From positions 8,157,356-8,221,355 of the forward strand of contig NZ_CP079946.1 in assembly GCF_019968905.1 (NCBI RefSeq): a DNA stretch of 64,000 bases, read 5' to 3'. Below are positions 50,882 to 58,997 of the stretch, one piece after another. This stretch comes from Corallococcus sp. EGB. GTDB lineage: Bacteria; Myxococcota; Myxococcia; Myxococcales; Myxococcaceae. Made by a program: the position numbers and the translations under genes. Below the pieces are notes generated by a model, which was not told the origin of the DNA, made no database searches, and worked only from the letters and a program-made list of their open reading frames with translations. The first letter of the stretch is position 1. Each line of letters starts with the position of its first letter.

Positions 50882-52204
50882 ATGAGCACCAGCGCGCTGA
50901 CCTTCCCCGCGTCCTTCACCTTCGGCGTCGCCACGTCCGCGTACCAGGTGGAGGGCGGCATCGAGAACGACTGGTCCCAGTGGGAGCGGCAGGGGAGGCT
51001 GAAGGAGCCGCATGCGCGCTGCGGCCGCGCGGTGGACCACTGGCACCGGTACCCGGAGGACTACGCGCTGGCGAAGGCGGTGGGGGCCACGGCGTTCCGG
51101 CTGTCGCTGGAGTGGGCGCGCATCGAGCCCGAGCGCGGCCGGTTCGACGAGGCCGCGCTGGAGGCCTACCGCGAGCGGCTCTTGCGGCTGCGCGCCCTGG
51201 GCTTGCGGCCGGTGGTGACGCTGCATCACTTCACCCATCCCACGTGGTTCCACGCGTCCACGCCCTGGCACCTTCCGGAGAGCCTGGAGGCCTTCCGCCA
51301 GTATGTGCGCCGGTGCGCCCCCCTGTTGGAGGGGCTGGACGCGCTCATCATCACCTTGAACGAACCGATGGTCCTCTTGTTGGGCGGCTACCTCCAGGGA
51401 GTGATGCCGCCGGGCATCGCGGACGGGGGGAAGATGATGGCCGCGCTCGCCAACCTGGTGCGGGCGCACGTCATCGCGCGCGAGGAGCTGGGGCAGCGGC
51501 TGGGCCGGGTGGAGCTGGGCATCTCCCAGAACATGCTCGCGTTCGCGCCGGACCGCGCGTGGCATCCCCTGGACCGCCTGCTGGTGCGGTGGGCGGCCCC
51601 CGCCTACAACCACGCGTTCCACGAGGCGCTGTCCACCGGCCGCCTGCGCGTGTTCATGCCGGGCGTGGCGTCCACGAACGTGCACATCGAGGGGGCGCGC
51701 GACTCGGTGGAGTTCGTGGGCGTCAACTACTACACGCGCGCGCACCTGCGCTTCATCCCGCGTCCGCCGTTCATCGACTTCAAGTACCGCGACCCGGAGG
51801 GGCGCGGGCTCACCGACATCGGGTGGGAGCAGCGGCCCGAGGGCTTCCTCCAGCTCCTCCAGGAGGTGAAGCGCTACGGCAAGCCGGTGTGGGTCACGGA
51901 GAACGGCATCGACGACCGTAAGGGGACGGTGCGGCCGGAGTACATCCATGCGCACCTGCGCCAGGTGCTGACCGCGCGCGAGGCGGGCGTGGACGTGCAG
52001 GGCTACCTCTATTGGAGCCTGCTGGACAACTTCGAGTGGCTGGAAGGCTGGGGCCCGCGCTTCGGCCTCTACCACGTCGACTTCGACACGCTGGAGCGCC
52101 GCCCCACCCCGGCGTGCGACTACTTCCGCGCGGTGGCCACCGGGCGCGTGCTGGTGCCGCCGGCCTCCGTCGTGGCCGGCGCTCAGCCCAGCGCCGCGCG
52201 GTAG
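50882..52204 (+). CDS. GH1-family beta-glycosidase
   Basis: 440 residues, full GH1 TIM barrel. N-terminal signature FTFGVATSAYQVEGGIENDW, acid/base Glu161 in TLNEPMV, VGVNYYTRAHL, nucleophile Glu340 in WVTENGIDD, and the YWSLLDNFEWLEGWGPRFGL substrate-binding end. It should cleave beta-linked glucosides or related sugars in the cytoplasm. ATG 50882 starts at the fold boundary; upstream in-frame codons are Arg-rich noise. Its last 22 bp overlap the convergent dus gene. Confidence 0.94.
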   Translation: MSTSALTFPASFTFGVATSAYQVEGGIENDWSQWERQGRLKEPHARCGRAVDHWHRYPEDYALAKAVGATAFRLSLEWARIEPERGRFDEAALEAYRERLLRLRALGLRPVVTLHHFTHPTWFHASTPWHLPESLEAFRQYVRRCAPLLEGLDALIITLNEPMVLLLGGYLQGVMPPGIADGGKMMAALANLVRAHVIAREELGQRLGRVELGISQNMLAFAPDRAWHPLDRLLVRWAAPAYNHAFHEALSTGRLRVFMPGVASTNVHIEGARDSVEFVGVNYYTRAHLRFIPRPPFIDFKYRDPEGRGLTDIGWEQRPEGFLQLLQEVKRYGKPVWVTENGIDDRKGTVRPEYIHAHLRQVLTAREAGVDVQGYLYWSLLDNFEWLEGWGPRFGLYHVDFDTLERRPTPACDYFRAVATGRVLVPPASVVAGAQPSAAR

Positions 52205-53199
52205 TCCACCTCCGGCGGCTCCTCCAGGAGGGCCGTGGGGTCGGTGTCCGCGCCCGCGAAGAAGCGGCGCACGCTGTCCTCCACCGCCTGCGGCGAGTCC
52301 AGCTGGTTCACCTCCGAGCGGAAGTGCGCCGCGCCCTTCAGGCCGTGGGCGTACCAGGCCAGGTGGCGGCGGAAGGAGCGCACCGCGCCCAAGGCGTCCC
52401 CGACGAACTCCGCGTGGCCGCGGGCGTGCTCCAGCACCAGCTCGCAGCGCTCCTCCGGCGTGGCGGGCGGGCCGCCCCGCAGCTCCCGGAAGAGCCACGG
52501 GTTGCCCAGCGCGCCCCGGCCAATCATCACGAAGTCGCAGCCGGTGCTGTCCAGCATGCGGTGGGCGTCCGCCACCGTCCTCACGTCGCCGTTGCCCATG
52601 ATGGGCAGCTCCGGGAAGTGGCGCTTCAGGTCCGCGATGTGGGCCCAGTTCGCCTGGCCCGAGTAGCCCTGCTCGCGCGTGCGCGGGTGCAGCGCGAGCC
52701 CCGCGCACCCCGCCTCCTGGAGGGCCTCCGCCACCTGGAGGTAGTTGAGCGTGCGCGCGTCCCAGCCCGAGCGGATTTTACAGGTGACCGGCAGGCCCGT
52801 TGCCTCCCGGATGGCGCGGACGATGGCGGCGGCGCGGGGCACGTCGCACAAGAGGCCGCTGCCGGCGCCGTTGCGCACCACCTTCTTCACCGGGCAGCCC
52901 ATGTTGATGTCGATGAGCTGCGCGCCCGCGGCCTTGCCCACCTGCGCGGCCCGGGCCATGGCCTCCGGTTCGCCGCCGAAAATCTGCAGCGAGTAGGGCT
53001 TCTCCACCTCTGGGTCGTAGCGCAGGTACTTGAGGGTGCGCTGGTTCTGCCGCATCAGCCCCTGGGCGCTGACCAGCTCCGTGGGGCAGAGCGCCGCGCC
53101 CAGGCGGAAGGCGATGACGCGGAAGGGACGCTCGCTCACGCCGGCCATGGGCGCGAGGATGTAGGGGTTGGGGAGCGTGTAGGGACCCAGCTTCAGCAT
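52183..53199 (-). CDS. dus: tRNA-dihydrouridine synthase (DusB/NifR3 type)
   Basis: 338 residues. FMN-binding TIM barrel with LAPMAGVSERPFRVIAF, LQIFGGEPEAMARAA, the catalytic-cysteine motif INMGCPVKKVVRNGAGSGLL and MGNGDVRTVADAHRML, followed by the helical tRNA-binding domain. It reduces uridines in tRNA D-loops with NADPH. ATG 53199 (MLKLGPYTLPNPYILAPM). It overlaps the 3' end of the GH1 gene on the opposite strand. Confidence 0.95.
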   Translation of the reverse strand: MLKLGPYTLPNPYILAPMAGVSERPFRVIAFRLGAALCPTELVSAQGLMRQNQRTLKYLRYDPEVEKPYSLQIFGGEPEAMARAAQVGKAAGAQLIDINMGCPVKKVVRNGAGSGLLCDVPRAAAIVRAIREATGLPVTCKIRSGWDARTLNYLQVAEALQEAGCAGLALHPRTREQGYSGQANWAHIADLKRHFPELPIMGNGDVRTVADAHRMLDSTGCDFVMIGRGALGNPWLFRELRGGPPATPEERCELVLEHARGHAEFVGDALGAVRSFRRHLAWYAHGLKGAAHFRSEVNQLDSPQAVEDSVRRFFAGADTDPTALLEEPPEVDYRAALG

Positions 53200-53295
53200 G
53201 GCGTGAGGACACCCTATACCCGGCGGGGAACAGAAGCGCGCGGACCATGAGAACGGCCCTGCGCGGGTGGGGACCAACGATTATGGTCCTCCGCC

Positions 53296-54723
53296 ATGTT
53301 CCGTTTCAGGCTCGGGAGCGTCCCCGTCCAGGTCCATACCAGTCACCTGCTCTTCTCCGCGGTGTTCGCCTTCCAGTCCCGCCCGCTGCCGGGGCGTCAC
53401 TCGGGAGCCGGGTGGCTGGGGGACCAGCTGGTCGACCCTTCGTCGCCCGGGCACGTGGGCGCCCTGGTGGCCTTCGTGCTGGCGTGGATGTTCATCATCT
53501 TCGTGTCGGTGCTCGTCCACGAGCTGGGGCACGCGGTGGCCTTCCGCTTCTTCGGCTACCGGCCGAGCGTGGACCTGGTCTTCATGGGCGGCGTCACCCG
53601 GCCCAACACGGACGCGCCGCTGCCCTGGCACAAGGACGTGGTGAGCAGCTTCGCGGGGCCGCTGGCGGGGCTGACGCTGGGCGTCCTGTGCTGGGCGGTG
53701 CTGATGCAGGTGCGGGGCCGCTCGGAGATGGCGGACTTCTTCCTGGGCAACTTCTTCTTCGCCAACATGGTGTGGGCGGTGCTGAACCTGCTGCCGGTGC
53801 CGCCCCTGGACGGCGGGCACATCAGCACGGCGCTGGCGACGCGGATGTTCGGGCGGCGGGGCTTCATCGTGTCGCACGTGCTGGCGCTGGGGCTGTGCGT
53901 GGGCGTGGTGCTGCTCAGCATCCGGACCGGGGCGCTGTTCATGGGCGTGCTCTTCGCCATGTTCGGCTTCCAGGCGTTCCGCGTGCTGGCGGACGTGATG
54001 CGCGCGCGCAACGCGGCGAAGGAGGAGGAGGGCCCCCTCGCCCAGGCCCTGCGCGAGGCGCAGCAGGCGCTGCGCGAGGACCGGCTGGACGACGCGTGGC
54101 GGCAGGGCACCCGGCTCCTGGAGACCGAGGGCCTGTCCCCCAACCTCACCAGCCGGGCGCACTATCTCCTGGGCTGGGTGGCGCTGAAGCAGGGCCACGG
54201 GCGGCCCGCGCTGGACCACTTCTCCCAGGTGCAGGGCCAGCCGGTGGAGATGCACGCGGTGGCGGCGGCGTTCTCGCTGGTGGGGGATGACGCCCGGGCG
54301 GTGGGCTACTGGAAGCAGGCGTGGGCCGAGTCGCAGGACCGCACCGTGATGCACGAGTACGCGGGAGCGCTCATCCGGCTGGGCCAGGTGAACGAGGCGC
54401 TGCGGCTGCCCGGCGCGGACCCGGCGGCCGCGTTCCGGTGCGCGGAGCGGGCGCTGTTCATCCGGGGCGCCTATTCGGAGGCCGCGGCGGTGAGCGAGGC
54501 CGCCCTTCGCCACGTGCCCGACCCGGGCATCGCGTACGACGCGGCGTGCGCCTTCGCTCGCGCGGGCAACGTGCCGGACGCGGTGCGCCTGCTCCAGCGG
54601 GCGGAAGGGCTGGGCTTCCGGGACGCGGCCTATGCCGCCTCCGACGAGGACCTGGCGCACCTGCACGGCCACCCCGCCTTCGAGCAGTGGCTGGCTCGGC
54701 TGCGGCCGGCCGCCTCGCCCTGA
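53296..54723 (+). CDS. Site-2 (M50) protease fused to a TPR-like repeat domain
   Basis: 475 residues. The N-terminal part is a multi-pass M50 protease: zinc ligands HELGH at 75-79 and Asp in PVPPLDGGHI (171-174), with about five membrane segments up to residue 235. The C-terminal half (about 245-470) is helical, in TPR-like pairs (ALREAQQALREDRLDDAWRQ, AHYLLGWVALKQGHGRPALD, YSEAAAVSEAALRHVPDPGI). It should cut a membrane-bound partner inside the bilayer while the repeats bind a regulator. An ECF sigma/anti-sigma pair starts 112 bp downstream, on the same strand. Confidence 0.88.
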   Translation: MFRFRLGSVPVQVHTSHLLFSAVFAFQSRPLPGRHSGAGWLGDQLVDPSSPGHVGALVAFVLAWMFIIFVSVLVHELGHAVAFRFFGYRPSVDLVFMGGVTRPNTDAPLPWHKDVVSSFAGPLAGLTLGVLCWAVLMQVRGRSEMADFFLGNFFFANMVWAVLNLLPVPPLDGGHISTALATRMFGRRGFIVSHVLALGLCVGVVLLSIRTGALFMGVLFAMFGFQAFRVLADVMRARNAAKEEEGPLAQALREAQQALREDRLDDAWRQGTRLLETEGLSPNLTSRAHYLLGWVALKQGHGRPALDHFSQVQGQPVEMHAVAAAFSLVGDDARAVGYWKQAWAESQDRTVMHEYAGALIRLGQVNEALRLPGADPAAAFRCAERALFIRGAYSEAAAVSEAALRHVPDPGIAYDAACAFARAGNVPDAVRLLQRAEGLGFRDAAYAASDEDLAHLHGHPAFEQWLARLRPAASP

Positions 54724-54835
54724 CGGGGCGACTTTCTCCCTCGCGGCGGCCGGGGGGGGCCTAAAATCCCCCCTGTCCGTGAGCCCCTCGTCACCTCCCG
54801 TGAAACCTGATGCCGCGCCCGTGCGTACCGGAGAG

Positions 54836-55408
54836 ATGCCGGTGTCCTCGGGAGCTTCCGGCGACTCGGACGAGGTGCTGATGGAGCGGTTCCGCCAGGG
54901 AGACGCGCAGGCGTTCGACGCGCTCTTCCAGCGCTACGCGCGCCCCGTCCAGGGCTACCTGGCGCGCCTCACCGGCAGCCCCTCCACCGCCGAGGACCTG
55001 GCCCAGCTCACCTTCCTGTCCCTGGTGCGCGCGCGGGGCCGCTACCAGGCGGGCGCCCGCGTCCGTCCGTGGCTGTACGCCATCGCCACCAACGCCGCGC
55101 GGGACCATGCCCGCCGCCACCGCCGCCCGGAGGACCTCACGCCCGAGGGCGAGCTGCCCGTCACCGTCGCGGCGGACACGCCGGAGCCGCGCGACGTGGG
55201 ACTGGAGCGCGCGGTGCAACACGCCCTGGCGCAGCTGCCCGAAGGCCAGCGGCTGCCCATCCTCATGCACCGCTTCGAGGGCATGGGCTTCGCTGAAATC
55301 GCCGAGGCCCTGGGCCTCACCGAGAGCGCGGTGAAGGTCCGCGCCCACCGGGGCTACGCGCGCCTGCGCGAGCTGCTCGCCCCGCTCCAGGAGGAGACAT
55401 CGCGATGA
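54836..55408 (+). CDS. ECF-type RNA polymerase sigma factor
   Basis: 190 residues. Region 2 at about 10-80 (LMERFRQGDAQAFDALFQRY, STAEDLAQLTFLSLVRARG) and region 4 at about 125-180 (AQLPEGQRLPILMHRFEGMG, FAEIAEALGLTESAVKVRAH). Region 3 is absent, as in ECF factors. In-frame GTG codons at 54779, 54800 and 54821 are alternative starts; ATG 54836 is closest to region 2. The stop overlaps the anti-sigma ATG (ATGA), so they are translated together. Confidence 0.92.
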   Translation: MPVSSGASGDSDEVLMERFRQGDAQAFDALFQRYARPVQGYLARLTGSPSTAEDLAQLTFLSLVRARGRYQAGARVRPWLYAIATNAARDHARRHRRPEDLTPEGELPVTVAADTPEPRDVGLERAVQHALAQLPEGQRLPILMHRFEGMGFAEIAEALGLTESAVKVRAHRGYARLRELLAPLQEETSR

Positions 55409-56187
55409 CGCCCGAGTGTGAGCGCGTCCTGGACCAGATGGACGGCCCGTTGCCTCCGGACCTGGCGTCGCACGCGGCGGGCTGCGCGGACTGCCGCGCC
55501 CTGCTGGCGGGCTTCCATGCCCTGGGGCCTCCCGCCTCCGTCCCCTCCCCCACCCCCGTTGACGAAGCGCGGCTGGAGCAGACGCGGCGCCAGTCGCTGA
55601 CGGAGCTGGCCGCACGGCCCCGGCCCACGCCGTGGTGGAAGGAGGTGGCGGTGCTGCTCGCCACCTATCTGGTGGTGGGCGTCCTGGGCCTGTTCGTGGT
55701 GGGCCGGCACGGGATGATGCTCAACGCCGCGTCGCCGTGGGCGGTGGCGCTGGTGGCGCTGCTCATCGTCGTGGGCGTGGGCGGGGGGGCGATGGTGGCC
55801 CTGGCGCCGATGCGGCGCGCCTGGCCCTTCACGCTCGTGGCCTCGGGCGCGCTCGTCGTGGCGCTGGCGCAGCTGACGGGACGCTCGGGGGTCCAGGCGC
55901 GGCCGTTCCTCGCGGGAACCCTGGGGTGCATGGGCGCGGAGGTGGCCCTGTCGGTGGTGCCGTTGGCGCTGGCGCTCGTCCTCCTGTGCCGCTCCGCCTT
56001 CCAGCCCGTGCGGGCGCTGGCGGCGGGCCTGTCCTCCGCGGGGGTGAGCCTGCTGGTGCTGCACGTGCACTGCCCGGACGGCAGCGCGGGCCACCTGATG
56101 CTCGGGCACGTGCTGCCGTGGCTCGTGCTGGCGGGCGTGGCGGTGTTCATCCGCTCGCGCCTGCCGTCCCGCTCGTTCGCGCCTTGA
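55405..56187 (+). CDS. Probable membrane anti-sigma factor
   Basis: 260 residues. The N-terminal about 40 residues contain a zinc-finger-like ASD motif (HAAGCADCRALLAGF), the usual anti-sigma clamp. The rest has about seven membrane segments, more than the common single-pass form. It resembles the polytopic DUF1109/NrsF-like type and should hold the upstream ECF factor at the inner membrane. Translationally coupled to the sigma gene. The neighbouring M50 protease could be involved in its release (inference). Confidence 0.82.
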   Translation: MTPECERVLDQMDGPLPPDLASHAAGCADCRALLAGFHALGPPASVPSPTPVDEARLEQTRRQSLTELAARPRPTPWWKEVAVLLATYLVVGVLGLFVVGRHGMMLNAASPWAVALVALLIVVGVGGGAMVALAPMRRAWPFTLVASGALVVALAQLTGRSGVQARPFLAGTLGCMGAEVALSVVPLALALVLLCRSAFQPVRALAAGLSSAGVSLLVLHVHCPDGSAGHLMLGHVLPWLVLAGVAVFIRSRLPSRSFAP

Positions 56188-56206
56188 GGCCAGGGCGCGC
56201 GGCGTC

Positions 56207-56647
56207 CTACTGGAGCCGCGACAGCGCTTCCTGGGGGAAGGCGCGCGCGTCCACCTTCGCGTGCCACTCCTTGATGCGGCCGTCCGGCCCGATGACCACG
56301 CCCACGCGGCGCGCGTTGGGGGCCGAGGCGTCATCCGCGGCGCCGTAGGCCAGCCCCACCTTGCGGTCCACGTCGCACAGGAGCGGGAAGTTGAAGCCGA
56401 ACTTCTCGGAGAAGGCCTTGTTCTCCGCGGGTGTGTCGAAGCTGATACCCAGGATGGCGGTGCCCTTCGCCTCGTACTGGGGCTTGTGGTCGCGGAAGGA
56501 GCAGCCCTCCGCGGTGCATCCCGGCGTGTCCGCCTTCGGGTAGAACCAGAGCACCACGTTCTTGCCCCGGTAGTCCGACAGGCGGTGCGTCTTTCCCGCC
56601 GAGTCCTGCACGGTGAACTCCGGCGCGACGTCTCCCGGCTTGAGCAT
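56207..56647 (-). CDS. bcp: Thioredoxin-dependent peroxiredoxin (Bcp/PrxQ)
   Basis: 146 residues. The peroxidatic and resolving cysteines are five residues apart in PKADTPGCTAEGCSFRDH, the hallmark of PrxQ. DYRGKNVVLWFYP precedes it. It reduces hydrogen and lipid peroxides with thioredoxin. ATG 56647 follows AAGGAGG at 9 nt; the upstream in-frame ATG at 56665 overlaps that site. Convergent with the anti-sigma gene. Confidence 0.95.
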   Translation of the reverse strand: MLKPGDVAPEFTVQDSAGKTHRLSDYRGKNVVLWFYPKADTPGCTAEGCSFRDHKPQYEAKGTAILGISFDTPAENKAFSEKFGFNFPLLCDVDRKVGLAYGAADDASAPNARRVGVVIGPDGRIKEWHAKVDARAFPQEALSRLQ

Positions 56648-56824
56648 GTGCGATGCCTCCTTCATCGGGTGGAAACCAGGGGCGTCGTAGCACGCTCCGG
56701 GGGCAAGGGGCCGGGCACCGCTCGGCGGATGTGTGGAGTGGAGTGCAAGCGGACAAGGCGCGCGTCACACCTCCATCAAGAGGCTTGAAACCCACCGGCG
56801 TCCTCCGTTTAGTAGGTGTACCAA

Positions 56825-58936
56825 ATGAATGACTCCGACGAACCTCCGCCTGCCCAAGTGCAGCGGATGGCCGCGCTCAGCCTCTGGGCGCGTCAGAACC
56901 TTTCACGCCTCATCTACTTCCTTTTGGGTGCGTCCAACCGCATCCGCCTGCCCAGCCCCTCGGTGTTGCCCATCGCGGGCGCGGTGGTGGGGCTCTACAG
57001 CGGCCTCGCCGCGGGCATCTTCTCCAACCTCATTGGCGTGATGAGCGGCATCACGTTCAGCGCCGCGGAGCTGGCGGCGACGCTGAAGCCGCAGCGGCTG
57101 CACACGCTGATGGAGTCGCTCGCGTCCGCGCGCTGGCACCTGGAATACGCGCTGGTGGGCGTGCCGCTGGCGCTGGGGGCGCTGCTGCTGGCGCGGGTGA
57201 TTGATCCCGGCGGCCCGCGCGACGAGGTGAAGCGCCGCCTGCGCCTGTTGGCGCTGCTGACGCTGGGCGCGCTGTCGCTCTACTACCCGCTGGTGGGCCT
57301 GGCGGCGGTGAACGCCGTGTTCGGCCACTCACACAACATGCCCGCGGCGCTGCCGCACCTGCCCTGGTGGCTGGTGCTGCTCGCGCCCACGGTGGGCGGC
57401 CTGGCGGTGGGGCGGCTCCTGCGCGACCGGCCGGAGACGCACGGCCACGGCCTGCCGGAGGTGGTGCGCGCGGTGAAGAGCGGCGCCAACGTGGTGCCGG
57501 CGGACCGCGGGTTGCTCAAGCTCATCGCGTCCGCCATCACCATTGGCAGCGGCGGGTCCGCGGGCCGCGAGGGCCCCATCGTCTATGGCGGCGCGGCGTT
57601 CGCGTCCAGCGTGGGGCGCGTGCTGGGCTTCAGCCGCAAGGAGCTGTCCATCCTGCTGGCGTGCGGCGCGGGCGCGGGCATCTCCGCGTCCTTCAACGCG
57701 CCCATCGCGGGCGCGGTGTTCGCGATGGAGATCATCCTGCGCGAGTTCGAGCTGCGGGTGTTCTCCCCCATCATCCTGGCGAGCGTGGCGGGCACGCTGG
57801 TGAGCCGGGGCGTGCTGGACGAGGCGCCCATGATCCACCGGGTGAACTACGAGCTGGTCAGCGGCTCGGAGGTGTTCGCGTACGCGGCGCTGGGCATCGG
57901 GTGCGGGCTGCTCGCGTTCGCGTTCGTGAAGCTCCTGCACGGGGTGGAGCACTTCTTCCACGGCAGCATGGGCGGCCGTCTGTCCCCGTGGCTGGGGAGG
58001 AAGCCGCTGCCGGTGCGCGCCGCGCTGGGTGGCCTGTGCACGGGTCTGCTCGTGTTCCTGAGCCCCACGGTGTGGGGCAGCGGGCACGACTACATCAACC
58101 TGGCGGCGGCGGGCCAGCTGCCCTTCTACTTCATGCTGACGGCGTGCGTGCTGAAGCTCGTGGCCACGTCGCTCACCATTGGTTCTGGCGGGTCCGGCGG
58201 CACGTTCTTCCCGGCGGCGCTCATTGGCGCCATGGCGGGCGGCGCGTTCGGCACGCTGGTGCACTACTTCTTCCCGCTCGCCACCGGGCCCAGCGGGGCG
58301 TACGCCATCGTGGGCATGGGCGGCGCGGTGGCGGCGCTCACGCGCGGCCCGCTCACCGGCATGATGATGCTGTACGAGCTGAGCGGCAGCCACGAGATCA
58401 TCCTGCCGCTGATGGTCACGTGCACCATCGCGTCCGCGCTGTGCCACTACCTCACGGAGCGCACCGCGCCCAAGGTGCAGAGCGACGAGGACCTGCTGGC
58501 CGCCACGCATGTGCGCGCCCTGATGACGGAGGTGCCGGCGGTGCCCGCGGGCACGCCGCTGCGCGCGCTGACGGACCAGCTGCTCACCTCAGAGGCCGGC
58601 ACGCTGCCGGTGCTGGACACCGAGGGCAACCTCTACGGCACGGTGCAGGTGGAGCAGCTGCGCGAGGTGTGGCGCGACGAGTCCATGTACCCGCTGCTCG
58701 TGGCCAGCGACATGGCGCGCAAGCTGCCGGCGCTGGCGCCGGACTCGGACCTGGCGCATGCGCTCCGGGTGATGGACCAGGAGGACGTGGACGCCCTGCC
58801 GGTGGCCCCCGTGCTGGGGCTGGCGCCATGCGGGCTCATCACCCGCGCCGCGGTCCGGCGCTTCCTCTTCGCGCAGCACACGCGCGCGCACTCGACGGGC
58901 AGCTACCCCATCACGCCCACCGAGGCGACGCACTGA
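56825..58936 (+). CDS. ClC-family chloride channel/transporter with CBS domains
   Basis: 703 residues. The membrane ClC domain (about 35-545) has the selectivity-filter motifs GSGGSAGREGPIVYGGAAFA (GxEGP) and GSGGSGGTFFPAALIGAMAG. The position of the gating/proton glutamate is Glu in REGP. Two C-terminal CBS domains (about 565-690) probably bind an adenine nucleotide and regulate gating. ATG 56825 is preceded by TAGGTG; GTG 56816 is an alternative. It moves chloride across the inner membrane. Confidence 0.92.
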   Translation: MNDSDEPPPAQVQRMAALSLWARQNLSRLIYFLLGASNRIRLPSPSVLPIAGAVVGLYSGLAAGIFSNLIGVMSGITFSAAELAATLKPQRLHTLMESLASARWHLEYALVGVPLALGALLLARVIDPGGPRDEVKRRLRLLALLTLGALSLYYPLVGLAAVNAVFGHSHNMPAALPHLPWWLVLLAPTVGGLAVGRLLRDRPETHGHGLPEVVRAVKSGANVVPADRGLLKLIASAITIGSGGSAGREGPIVYGGAAFASSVGRVLGFSRKELSILLACGAGAGISASFNAPIAGAVFAMEIILREFELRVFSPIILASVAGTLVSRGVLDEAPMIHRVNYELVSGSEVFAYAALGIGCGLLAFAFVKLLHGVEHFFHGSMGGRLSPWLGRKPLPVRAALGGLCTGLLVFLSPTVWGSGHDYINLAAAGQLPFYFMLTACVLKLVATSLTIGSGGSGGTFFPAALIGAMAGGAFGTLVHYFFPLATGPSGAYAIVGMGGAVAALTRGPLTGMMMLYELSGSHEIILPLMVTCTIASALCHYLTERTAPKVQSDEDLLAATHVRALMTEVPAVPAGTPLRALTDQLLTSEAGTLPVLDTEGNLYGTVQVEQLREVWRDESMYPLLVASDMARKLPALAPDSDLAHALRVMDQEDVDALPVAPVLGLAPCGLITRAAVRRFLFAQHTRAHSTGSYPITPTEATH

Positions 58937-58997
58937 GCCACGGAGCGGCAGGAGTGGGTCTGTCAGGAATCCCGGGGAGCGGGCATCCTTGGGCGCC

